Shown in pieces: positions 33,805-42,116 of a stretch of DNA of 64,000 nucleotides. The DNA comes from JBNNGK01 sp050268245. GTDB lineage: Bacteria > Pseudomonadota > Gammaproteobacteria > Enterobacterales > Enterobacteriaceae. A program made the translations under genes and the position numbers. The stretch lies in contig NZ_JBNNGK010000010.1 of NCBI RefSeq assembly GCF_050268245.1, forward strand, positions 62,001 through 126,000, given 5' to 3'. Every line of letters begins with the position of its first letter. Position 1 is the stretch's first letter. The notes below the pieces were generated by a model. It was not told the origin of the DNA. It worked only from the letters and a program-made list of their open reading frames with translations, and made no database searches.

Positions 33805-35892
33805 ATGGTGCGTAAATGTATCGATCAGGCTGCGGCACAGGCGGGGATTGCCGCCGATTACATCAACGCTCACGGCAAACAGCAGGCTATCGGGCAGGAT
33901 ACCAAGCGTAAATTGCTGGATGCCATGAACCGCCCGCTGACGCCAGGGGCGGAGGCACCGCTGCCCACGGTGAAAGTGTTTTGTCACGGCAACCCCATTG
34001 TGTTGCCGCTGGGTGGCAGCGGCGATTATCACTGGGAATTGGTACGCGAAGATGGCAGCCAGTTGCAAGGGCGCGCCAGCGGGCGAAAAACCTTTACGCT
34101 ACCGGGCGGAGCCTTGCCGCTGGGTTATCACCAACTGACCCTGCGCCAAGATGAACAAACCTGGCCTTGTCGGCTGATTGTCGCGCCACAACGTTGTTAT
34201 GAACCCGATGTGTTATTGACCGGTCAGAAGCTGTGGGGCACATGTGTCCAACTTTACACACTGCGCTCAGATCGAAACTGGGGCATCGGTGATTTTGGTG
34301 ATTTGCGGCAGATGGTGGCCGAAGTGGGCGAACGCGGTGGGGCATTTGTCGGCCTTAACCCGATTCATGCGCTGTATCCGGCAACCCCGGACAGTGCTAG
34401 CCCGTATAGCCCGTCATCGCGCCGCTGGTTAAACATCATCTACATCGATGTGAATGCCGTTGAGGATTTCCAGCGCAGCCACGCGGCACAGCAATGGTGG
34501 CTTAAACCGGCGATCCAACAGCAACTGGCGAGCGCGCGTCACAGCGATTGGGTGGATTACGCCACCGTCACCCGCTTGAAACTGACGGCGCTGAAGTTGG
34601 CTTTTGCCCAATTTCAGACACGTAAGGTAAACGATGCGCAAAAGCAGGCGTTTGAATCCTTCGTTAACCACGGGGGCGACAGCCTGAACCAGCAGGCGAC
34701 GTTTGATGCGCTGCATGCACATCTCTGTGAGCAAGATAACCGTTTGCTGGGCTGGCAATCGTGGCCGGAGGCGTATCAGCAGGCGCAGAGTGATGCCGTG
34801 GCAGCGTTCTGCCAACAGCATCAGGATGACGTGCGTTTTTATCTGTGGCTGCAATGGTTGGCAGCCAGCCAGCTTGCCGACTGCTTTGCACAAAGCCAGC
34901 AACAGCAGATGCCGATTGGTTTATACCGCGATCTGGCGGTGGGTGTCGCCGAAGGCGGGGCGGAAACCTGGTGTGTGCGCGATCTGTATTGCCTGCAAGC
35001 CTCGGTCGGCGCGCCACCGGATATTTTGGGGCCGCTGGGGCAAAACTGGGGATTACCACCGATAGACCCCCATGTGATGACGGCGAGGGGTTATCAACCC
35101 TTCATCGACTTGCTGCGTGCCAACATGACCCACTGCGGCGCGTTGCGTATTGACCACGTGATGGCGTTGCTGCGTCTGTGGTGGATACCACAGGGGGAAA
35201 CGGCCGATCAGGGTGCCTATGTGATGTACCCGGTGGATGATTTGCTGGCGGTGTTAGCGCTGGAAAGCCAGCGGCATCACTGCATGGTGATTGGTGAAGA
35301 TTTGGGTACTGTGCCGATAGAGATCGTCGGTAAGCTGCGCGACAGCGGTGTGTATTCTTACAACGTGTTGTATTTCGAGCACGATGGCGAAAACCACTTC
35401 CGCGCGCCTCAGACCTATCCGGTGCAGGCGATGGCGACCGTTACCACCCATGATTTGCCAACGCTGCGCGGCTATTGGCAGAGTGGCGACTTACGTTTGG
35501 GGGCGTCGCTGGGGTTGTACCCTGACGCTGACATTCTGGCGGAACTGTACGCGGAGCGAGAACGCGCTAAACAGGGATTGCTGGACGGTTTGCATCACTA
35601 CGATTGCGTTCCGCAAAAGGTGGGCAAAAAAGCGGCGTTGCTTAACATGGGGCCGATGCTTAATCGCGGCTTACAGCGTTACGTGGCAGACAGTGCCAGT
35701 GCGCTGCTGGGCTTACAGCCGGAAGATTGGATAGACATGGCTGAGCCGGTGAACGTGCCCGGGACGAACACGGAATATCCGAACTGGCGGCGTAAATTGA
35801 GTCATTCGCTGGAGGTGATGTTTGCCGATCGGCAGGTTAATTGTTTATTGAAAGATTTGGATAAGCGACGTAGGAAAGTATCGGTAGGCTGA
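33805..35892 (+). CDS. malQ: 4-alpha-glucanotransferase (amylomaltase)
   Basis: This 695-residue GH77 enzyme transfers maltosyl units between maltodextrins. The catalytic regions are visible as LRIDHVMAL, VIGEDLGTVP and TTHDLPTLRGYW. The start at 33805 follows TTAAGGAGACTG, directly after malP. The reading frame is intact and the length equals that of E. coli MalQ (about 694). Confidence 0.96.
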   Translation: MVRKCIDQAAAQAGIAADYINAHGKQQAIGQDTKRKLLDAMNRPLTPGAEAPLPTVKVFCHGNPIVLPLGGSGDYHWELVREDGSQLQGRASGRKTFTLPGGALPLGYHQLTLRQDEQTWPCRLIVAPQRCYEPDVLLTGQKLWGTCVQLYTLRSDRNWGIGDFGDLRQMVAEVGERGGAFVGLNPIHALYPATPDSASPYSPSSRRWLNIIYIDVNAVEDFQRSHAAQQWWLKPAIQQQLASARHSDWVDYATVTRLKLTALKLAFAQFQTRKVNDAQKQAFESFVNHGGDSLNQQATFDALHAHLCEQDNRLLGWQSWPEAYQQAQSDAVAAFCQQHQDDVRFYLWLQWLAASQLADCFAQSQQQQMPIGLYRDLAVGVAEGGAETWCVRDLYCLQASVGAPPDILGPLGQNWGLPPIDPHVMTARGYQPFIDLLRANMTHCGALRIDHVMALLRLWWIPQGETADQGAYVMYPVDDLLAVLALESQRHHCMVIGEDLGTVPIEIVGKLRDSGVYSYNVLYFEHDGENHFRAPQTYPVQAMATVTTHDLPTLRGYWQSGDLRLGASLGLYPDADILAELYAERERAKQGLLDGLHHYDCVPQKVGKKAALLNMGPMLNRGLQRYVADSASALLGLQPEDWIDMAEPVNVPGTNTEYPNWRRKLSHSLEVMFADRQVNCLLKDLDKRRRKVSVG

Positions 35893-35900
35893 GTCATCAA

Positions 35901-35926
35901 GCACCCTCTGGCCTGGCAGAGGGTGC
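35901..35926. terminator. Bidirectional terminator between malQ and nfuA
   Basis: GCACCCTCTG / CAGAGGGTGC with a 6-base loop lies between the convergent ends of malQ and nfuA. Confidence 0.75.
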
Positions 35927-35937
35927 CTGTTAGAGCA

Positions 35938-36513
35938 TCAATAGTAGGAATGCTCGCCGCGTTGGTGTTCAGTCAGATCGCGTACGCCTTTCAGCTCTGG
36001 GAATTTCTGCAGCAGTTCTTTTTCGATGCCTTCTTTCAGCGTGACATCAACCATGGAACAACCGTTACAGCCGCCGCCAAACTGCAAAATAGCCAGGCCA
36101 TCTGCGGTGATCTCCATCAACGTGACGCGGCCGCCGTGGCTAGCCAGCTGTGGGTTGATCTGGGATTGCAGCACATATTCCACGCGCTCCATCAGTGGGG
36201 CGTTTTCATCGACTTTGCGCATTTTGGCATTGGGTGCCTTCAGCGTCAGTTGGGAACCCATCTGGTCGGTGACGAAGTCGATTTCGGCCTCTTCCAGATA
36301 CGGTGCGCTCAGCTCATCAACGTAGGCTGACAGTTTATCGAACTTCAGTTCGGTGTCTGTTGCTTCGACGGCGTCTGGCGGGCAATAAGAGACACCGCAT
36401 TCGGCAGTCGGTGTACCCGGATTGATCACGAATACGCGGATTTGGGTGCCTTCCTCTTGGTTTGCCAGCAGTTTGGCAAAATGTTCCTGTGCAGTATCTG
36501 TTATACGAATCAT
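35938..36513 (-). CDS. nfuA: Fe-S biogenesis carrier NfuA
   Basis: This 191-residue protein has an N-terminal degenerate A-type carrier domain and a C-terminal Nfu domain with the cluster-binding motif GGCNGCSM near residue 150. It delivers 4Fe-4S clusters, especially under iron or oxidative stress. The length equals E. coli NfuA. The gluconate transporter gntT, its usual neighbour before malQ, is absent. Confidence 0.95.
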   Translation of the reverse strand: MIRITDTAQEHFAKLLANQEEGTQIRVFVINPGTPTAECGVSYCPPDAVEATDTELKFDKLSAYVDELSAPYLEEAEIDFVTDQMGSQLTLKAPNAKMRKVDENAPLMERVEYVLQSQINPQLASHGGRVTLMEITADGLAILQFGGGCNGCSMVDVTLKEGIEKELLQKFPELKGVRDLTEHQRGEHSYY

Positions 36514-36571
36514 AGCATTAGCTCAGTAGTTGACTTCTATAGTAGGTTATAATACGCCCATTGCTTTAGCA

Positions 36572-37255
36572 CTACAATGTGCGGCAAATGCACCATATCT
36601 GGAGTGAGGCAATGCCTTGCGCTTGTAACAGCGTGGCGATTTCTCTCACTGTGCTGCCGGTGGTGACCACATCGTCCAGCAAGGCGATATGCTTACCGGC
36701 GACATTCTCATCGCAGCGAAATGCCGCCCGCAGATTGCGCCGACGTTGACGTGCGGTCAGTTGCCGTTGCGGGGCCGTAGCCCGCACCCGACGCAGCGCC
36801 GCAGGCCGGTAGTCACAGCGCAGCCAATGCGCCAGCGGTCGCGCCAGCAGGTCACTTTGATTATAGCCACGGCGCCAGCAACGTTGATTCTGTAAGGGTA
36901 CCGCTAAAATCACGTCTGGTTTGTTCAGATGTTGCTCCCGATGCGCCTGTAACCAGCGTAGCAGTAATAATCTGGCCAGCGCCGGTGCGAGCTCGGGCAC
37001 CTGTTGATATTTGAAGCGGGTAATTAATTGGCGGTATGGGCTGATGTAATCGCCGGCGAAGATCAGCGCTTGCCACGGCGGGGGTTTTTGCACACAACGA
37101 CCGCAGGCCCAGCGATTATCGCCGCTCGGTAAACCACAACAAGGGCAGCAAGGCGGGAGGCGCGGCAGTTGGCGCAGGCAATAACTGCAAATTCCCTGTT
37201 GGGCAACACGTAATGGTTGTCGGCATAGCCAACAACGGCTGTGGATTGCTAGCAT
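36572..37255 (-). CDS. gntX: Phosphoribosyltransferase-like protein GntX (ComF family)
   Basis: This 227-residue protein has an N-terminal Cys cluster (CWLCRQPL, CSYCLRQLP, CCPCCGLP, CGRC) that likely binds zinc. It also has a C-terminal phosphoribosyltransferase fold (IALLDDVVTTGSTVREI). The family includes the competence protein ComF. GntX is thought to help use DNA as a nutrient, so its role may connect with the hof genes further right. The ATG at 37255 gives the family length. A longer frame to 37318 overlaps divergent bioH and is not used. Confidence 0.9.
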   Translation of the reverse strand: MLAIHSRCWLCRQPLRVAQQGICSYCLRQLPRLPPCCPCCGLPSGDNRWACGRCVQKPPPWQALIFAGDYISPYRQLITRFKYQQVPELAPALARLLLLRWLQAHREQHLNKPDVILAVPLQNQRCWRRGYNQSDLLARPLAHWLRCDYRPAALRRVRATAPQRQLTARQRRRNLRAAFRCDENVAGKHIALLDDVVTTGSTVREIATLLQAQGIASLQIWCICRTL

Positions 37256-37293
37256 AGTCATCCTCCGTGATAAGTAAACAAGGACAATAACTG

Positions 37294-38079
37294 ATGACTG
37301 CGCTCTACTGGCAAACAATGGGTGAAGGCGATCGCGATCTTGTGCTGTTGCACGGCTGGGGATTAAACGCCGAGGTGTGGGGTTGCACGCTGGCTGGACT
37401 TACACCGCATTTCCGCGTGCACGTGGTTGACCTACCAGGCTATGGCCGCAGCCAAGGGTACGGTGCGCTGACGCTAGAGCAAATGGCCGACATGGTATTG
37501 GCACACGCGCCGGAACAGGCTTGGTGGCTGGGATGGTCGCTCGGTGGGTTGGTTGCCAGCCAAATTGCATTAACGCAGCCGCAGCGGGTTCATGGGCTGA
37601 TTAGCGTGGCATCATCACCTTGTTTTACTGAGCAGGAAGCGTGGCCGGGGATTCGCCCGGCTGTGTTGAGCGGTTTCCAGCATCAGCTTAGTCAGGATTT
37701 TCAACGTACGGTGGAGCGTTTTCTGTCGTTGCAGACGTTGGGGACGGCCAGTGCGCGGCAGGATGCCAGAACGTTGAAAGCGGTGGTACTCGAACAACCC
37801 ATGCCAAGCGTCGCGGTGCTCAATGGGGGGTTGGAGATACTCCGCACCGCCGATTTACGCCAGTCGTTGAGTGCGTTGACTGTGCCGATGTTGCGTATTT
37901 ATGGTTATCTTGACGGTCTGGTTCCGCGCGCGGTCGCCGGGCTGGTGGATAGGTTGTTACCGGCGAGTGAATCGGTGATTATCGCTAAGGCAGCTCATGC
38001 GCCGTTTATATCTCATCCAGATGAATTCGCGAAAATTATTAATCAATTTATTACTCAGACAAAAACTGACCAAAGCTAA
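37294..38079 (+). CDS. bioH: Pimeloyl-ACP methyl ester carboxylesterase
   Basis: This 261-residue alpha/beta-hydrolase removes the methyl group from pimeloyl-ACP to allow biotin synthesis. The oxyanion motif HGWGLNAEVW begins at residue 20, the nucleophile is Ser82 in GWSLGG, and the catalytic His is in KAAHAPFISHP. The Asp is likely in GYLDGLVPR. The gene diverges from gntX as in E. coli. Confidence 0.95.
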   Translation: MTALYWQTMGEGDRDLVLLHGWGLNAEVWGCTLAGLTPHFRVHVVDLPGYGRSQGYGALTLEQMADMVLAHAPEQAWWLGWSLGGLVASQIALTQPQRVHGLISVASSPCFTEQEAWPGIRPAVLSGFQHQLSQDFQRTVERFLSLQTLGTASARQDARTLKAVVLEQPMPSVAVLNGGLEILRTADLRQSLSALTVPMLRIYGYLDGLVPRAVAGLVDRLLPASESVIIAKAAHAPFISHPDEFAKIINQFITQTKTDQS

Positions 38080-38331
38080 ACTACGCACGAAAGAGCGCTA
38101 AAAAGCGTGCGAATAGGTGGATAAAAAACAAAGCTGTTCGATACTTAATGAGTAAATGTAGTGGCTGCAAACGAAAATGACGGTCTTTTTTCACGTTGGT
38201 GTTTTATCTCTGGGTATGCGTTTCGTCAAGGAAAGCAGCGAAGCGTGAGGGCGCCATGGCAGCCGGTAATTACTGTACGTTTACTCTGACGGCTTTCATA
38301 ACAACGACATTATCCATTGAGAGGTTGAGTC

Positions 38332-38616
38332 ATGAAATCATTGAAGATGATCATTACCGCGTTAGTCGTAGGTTCGGTTTCTTTTGGCACTTTGGCGGCG
38401 ACGGAATTGACCAAAGAAGATTTGGCGAAAGATCCGGGAAAATACGAAAAAATAGGTTCGGTGAGCACCACTGCAGAAACCACCTCGCCGATGGATGCCA
38501 AAGCGGAATTGTCCAAACTGGCTGATGAGAAAGGGGGGCAGTATTACGTGATCATTGCCGGGCGTGAACACGGTAAATTCAGTGCGATAGCCGAAGTGTA
38601 TAAAGACAAAATGTAA
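38332..38616 (+). CDS. Small secreted DUF1471 (YdgH/BhsA/McbA) protein
   Basis: This 94-residue protein has a cleavable signal peptide (MKSLKMIITALVVGSVSFGTLAA) and a mature DUF1471 domain of about 70 residues (with KIGSVSTT and KGGQYYVIIAG). Family members are periplasmic or outer-membrane proteins linked to stress and biofilm formation, with no clear enzyme activity. The ATG follows GAGAGG. It is monocistronic and ends at a hairpin. The exact paralogue (BhsA, YhcN or another) cannot be decided. Confidence 0.85.
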   Translation: MKSLKMIITALVVGSVSFGTLAATELTKEDLAKDPGKYEKIGSVSTTAETTSPMDAKAELSKLADEKGGQYYVIIAGREHGKFSAIAEVYKDKM

Positions 38617-38627
38617 TGTCGAAAAAA

Positions 38628-38649
38628 TGGGGCGATAATCAGCGCCCCA
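38628..38649. terminator. Terminator between DUF1471 gene and feoC
   Basis: TGGGGCG / CGCCCCA stem with an 8-base loop, with GTTTATTT on one side and an A run on the other. It serves the two convergent genes. Confidence 0.72.
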
Positions 38650-38656
38650 GTTTATT

Positions 38657-38896
38657 TCACGGTTTCAATCGATAAATCAACGTGTTGCATCCCTGACTGT
38701 CCGGGCAACTTTTACAACCGCCGCTCAAACAGGCGCTGTGATCCTGCTCAATCCGTTCTACTTTGCCCATTGCGTGTAAACGTTCCAACATGGCCTGCAT
38801 CAGCGGCAGCGGCGTTGCGAGCAGGCGGCTGAGTTGCTCCGCCTGTAAATCACCGTTTAAGGCTAACGCATCGCGAACTTGCAACAGACTGGCCAT
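38657..38896 (-). CDS. feoC: Ferrous iron transport protein FeoC
   Basis: This 79-residue winged-helix protein ends in a Cys-rich motif (CLSGGCKSCPDSQGC) that can bind an Fe-S cluster. It regulates or stabilises FeoB. Its first codon overlaps the last base of feoB, so it is translated with it. Confidence 0.92.
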   Translation of the reverse strand: MASLLQVRDALALNGDLQAEQLSRLLATPLPLMQAMLERLHAMGKVERIEQDHSACLSGGCKSCPDSQGCNTLIYRLKP

Positions 38897-41211
38897 CAGT
38901 GACAGTCACCTTGTGTACCGTGACAGCAGTTGGCTGGCGTTGCGCTACGCAAACGAACCGTCACGCGGCTGCGGGCTTTACGCAGGCCGAACAAGACCAG
39001 CAGGTTGAAGCACAGCACCGCCAGAATGCACATCAGGCTGTATTGCGGGTGTTGGTTAAAGGTGACGGCCTGATAGAACAGCGTTGCCAGTGAGTAGGCG
39101 ATGTTCAGCCCCCACAAAATCGAGAAGGTCATCCATCCCCGGCTAGATTCACGGGCGATAGCACCCATCACCGATACGCACGGCACATAGAGCAGCACAA
39201 AGATCAGATAGCTGTAGGCGGAAATCGGTGAGCCAAATTTACTGCTCATGGTGCCCATTGAACTGGCACCCATTTCGCCATCGCCTTTGCTGGCCTCGAT
39301 GGGGTTCGACAGCACGCTGAAGCTGAAGGTGTCTTTTAGCCCCTGCCAGGTTTCCTGTACTGCACCACTGAGTTCATCCAGCAGATTGAAATGCGCAGCA
39401 TCGAACGTTTCGTTGTTGATCTGTTCGGCGGTATACAGCGTGTTAAGCGTACCGACCACCACTTCTTTCGCCATCGCGCCGGTGACCAGGCCAACGGTCG
39501 CCTGCCAGTTGTCGCTGTGGACGCCCATCGGCTGCAACAGCGGCGTCAGTACTTTACTCACCGAGGCCAGTGCTGAATCATTGATATTATCCACCGGTTT
39601 GCCGCTAAAGGAAAAACTGTTCAATCCGCCAATAAAAATACTGGCGATAATAATGACTTTACCGGCTCGCAGCACGAAGCCTTTCAGGCGCTGCCATGTT
39701 TGCAGCAGCAGACTTTTTAAGTGCGGCACATGGTAAACCGGTAGCTCCATCACGAACGGTGATGCTTCACCGCGCATAATGGTGTATTTCAGTACCAGAC
39801 CCGTCAGGATGGCAACCACGATGCCGAGCATATACAGTGAAAACACCACGCTTGCTCCGTCTTGGCCGAAGAACGCCGCCGCAAAGACCGCAAAGATCGC
39901 CAGCCGCGCCCCGCATGACATGAAGGGTGCCATCATGATGGTGAGTAACCGTTCGCGTTGGGCGTCTAAAGTACGGGTGCCCATAATCGATGGCACGTTA
40001 CAGCCGAAGCCGACGATCAGCGGTACAAAAGATTTGCCGGGCAGGCCAAGCGCTTGCATCAGGCGATCCATGACGAATGCGGCTCGCGCCATGTAGCCGG
40101 AGTCTTCAAGAAACGATAGGAACAGATACATCATGCCGATTTGTGGCACCAGCGGCAGCACTGTATTGATCCCGCCGCCAACGCCTTGCGCCAGAAATAC
40201 CGTCAGCCAGTCGGGGAAATGCAAAGTATAGCCGACCCACTGAATGCCTTGGATGAAGATTGCCGCAGAGCCGAGGTCAAAAATGGGCTGTAACGCGCCG
40301 CCGATGTTAATCGCCAACACGAACATGACATACATCACCAGCAGGAAAATCGGAACGCCTAACCAGCGGTTGAGGATAACTTTATCCAGTATTTCGGTCA
40401 GCGGATTCGGCAGTGCCTGCTGCGAATTACTGACTTCATTGCAGATCGCGGCGATTGACTGATAACGCGCGTCAGCAATCACTAGCGCGGGATCTTCCTG
40501 CTGTTGCTGCTCCAATGCAGCTTTAGCCGCTGGCAGCAGCGTGATGGCGTTACCTGCCAATTGGTGACTATAGATATCCCCTTCGAGCATTTGTAGCGCC
40601 AGCCAGCGGCGTTGTTCGGTTGGTAAGTTTTCGGGCATCGCGGCGCTCAACGTATCAACTTCTTTTAGCAGTAACGGCGGATAGGCAACTAAGGCTTTCA
40701 AATCATTATAGTGGTGATCATCAATCACCTGCTTCAGCAGGCCGATGCCGTCAGCCTTGGTGGAAACCATCGGCACCACCGGACAACCGAGCCTCTCTGC
40801 CAGTGCGGCTACATCAATGTGAATGTGCTGGCTGCGGGCGATATCCAGCATGTTCAGGGCCACGATGCATGGAATACCCAGCTCCAGCAGTTGCAGCGTC
40901 AGATAGAGATTACGCTCGAGATTTGACGCATCGACCACGTTGATCAGCAGATCAGCATCGCCGCTGAGGATTGCGTGGCAGGCGATTTGCTCATCCAGTG
41001 AGGTTTGTTCTGAGATGGTGGTTAACGAATAGGTACCGGGCAGATCTACCAGCGTAATGTGGGTTTGCGGAGTGGTAAAATGCCCCTCTTTACGTTCAAC
41101 CGTCACGCCGGCCCAATTACCGACCCGTTGCCGGGAACCGGTAAGCTGGTTAAACAGTGTTGTTTTCCCTGAATTCGGATTACCTATCAAGCCAATAGTT
41201 AATTTTTTCAT
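38896..41211 (-). CDS. feoB: Ferrous iron transporter FeoB
   Basis: This 771-residue inner-membrane protein imports Fe2+. The N-terminal G domain has GNPNSGKTT (G1), DLPGTYS (G3) and NMLD (G4). It is followed by a helical GDI domain and about 10 transmembrane helices with the core motif GCNVPSIMGTR. The ATG at 41211 (MKKLTIGLIGN) is preferred over a TTG six codons upstream. The gap to feoA is 77 bases, wider than the few bases typical of E. coli. Confidence 0.95.
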   Translation of the reverse strand: MKKLTIGLIGNPNSGKTTLFNQLTGSRQRVGNWAGVTVERKEGHFTTPQTHITLVDLPGTYSLTTISEQTSLDEQIACHAILSGDADLLINVVDASNLERNLYLTLQLLELGIPCIVALNMLDIARSQHIHIDVAALAERLGCPVVPMVSTKADGIGLLKQVIDDHHYNDLKALVAYPPLLLKEVDTLSAAMPENLPTEQRRWLALQMLEGDIYSHQLAGNAITLLPAAKAALEQQQQEDPALVIADARYQSIAAICNEVSNSQQALPNPLTEILDKVILNRWLGVPIFLLVMYVMFVLAINIGGALQPIFDLGSAAIFIQGIQWVGYTLHFPDWLTVFLAQGVGGGINTVLPLVPQIGMMYLFLSFLEDSGYMARAAFVMDRLMQALGLPGKSFVPLIVGFGCNVPSIMGTRTLDAQRERLLTIMMAPFMSCGARLAIFAVFAAAFFGQDGASVVFSLYMLGIVVAILTGLVLKYTIMRGEASPFVMELPVYHVPHLKSLLLQTWQRLKGFVLRAGKVIIIASIFIGGLNSFSFSGKPVDNINDSALASVSKVLTPLLQPMGVHSDNWQATVGLVTGAMAKEVVVGTLNTLYTAEQINNETFDAAHFNLLDELSGAVQETWQGLKDTFSFSVLSNPIEASKGDGEMGASSMGTMSSKFGSPISAYSYLIFVLLYVPCVSVMGAIARESSRGWMTFSILWGLNIAYSLATLFYQAVTFNQHPQYSLMCILAVLCFNLLVLFGLRKARSRVTVRLRSATPANCCHGTQGDCH

Positions 41212-41288
41212 AATCCAACGCGAGTTCAATGAATTGCATACAAACCACGTTAAAGACGCGGCAATGACCTATTGTGGGCGGCGTGAGG

Positions 41289-41513
41289 TTACTGCTGGCC
41301 TTCCAGCACAATCAGGGCGATATCTTTTTTGCGTAGCACCAGGCTGACGCGGTGGGTCTTGATTTCGATCGGGTCGCCCAGCGGCGCAATACGTATCACT
41401 TCAAATGATGATCCCGGCAGCATACCGAGTGACAGCAATTTCTGGCGGTAGGCGGGGCTTATCTCGTTGGAAAAACCCGTAATCTTATAAGACTGTTTAG
41501 GCAGAAGATGCAT
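41289..41513 (-). CDS. feoA: Ferrous iron transport accessory protein FeoA
   Basis: This 74-residue SH3-like protein is the small cytoplasmic partner of FeoB. It starts MHLLPKQSYKITGF and keeps the family segments LLSLGMLPGSSFEVIR and PLGDPIEIKT. It is the first gene of feoABC and has a Fur box about 140 bases upstream. Confidence 0.94.
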   Translation of the reverse strand: MHLLPKQSYKITGFSNEISPAYRQKLLSLGMLPGSSFEVIRIAPLGDPIEIKTHRVSLVLRKKDIALIVLEGQQ

Positions 41514-41653
41514 ATTACCTTCTTAAATTACGCTGGACGCATTGAGCGTCACTGTCTGAACGGCGGTAACCGGGAAAAAGGCACGTTTGTGACGGTATCC
41601 GCAGGCCGAATTGATCAATCTATAACGCGATGAACACGTAAAATAATAATAGT

Positions 41654-41672
41654 GAGAATGATTATCGTATTC
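41654..41672 (-). promoter_or_regulatory. Fur box upstream of feoABC
   Basis: On the minus strand GAATACGATAATCATTCTC matches the 19-base Fur consensus at 15 positions. Fur repression of feoABC by iron is well established in enterics. A FNR site is expected but I do not see a clear one. Confidence 0.75.
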
Positions 41673-42077
41673 AATACAAAAAAAAGGGGTACAGGCCACT
41701 ATTTGACATTGTGTGAACAATTGTTGATGTAAATACTTGGCGCCGATATTTTTAGCACTAACGGTGATGGGCTGCAAATGGGGATTCTTGGTTAAAAGCG
41801 TTGGTTTTTTGTATCGAGTTTGTTTATTTGAAAAATAGATTCGGTTATTTGTGTCATCATTTTTCTAAATCATGTCAGCTGAGTGGTTTTTTTAACATTC
41901 ATAATTGAGAACCTGCGTGATAACCGTTTGTGTTACTACCTAAAAAATAACGTTGAGCGTTGAATGTTAACGAGAGTGTTAATTAATAAATTTTTTGCAT
42001 GTTTTTACGTTTCAAAATAGATTATTTATTTTAAACCAATGAGGGGATTAAAAAATGCCAACTTATTGCGTGAAATC
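41673..42077. other. Intergenic region between feoA and yhgF
   Basis: Over 400 AT-rich bases lie upstream of feoA and downstream of yhgF. No RNA gene or open frame of interest was recognised. They probably contain the remainder of the feo promoter. Confidence 0.5.
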
Positions 42078-42106
42078 AAAAAATAGGGCGGAGATGTGCT
42101 CCGCCC
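42078..42106 (-). terminator. Terminator of yhgF
   Basis: On the minus strand, GGGCGGAG / CTCCGCCC with a 5-base loop followed by TATTTTTTG, just after the yhgF stop. Confidence 0.88.
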
Positions 42107-42116
42107 TGAAGAGGAG

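Noticed and set aside
33043..34068. Long 341-codon minus-strand open frame over the malP/malQ junction
   Set aside because: It is the shadow of two well-identified genes on the plus strand and has no family features or ribosome-binding site.
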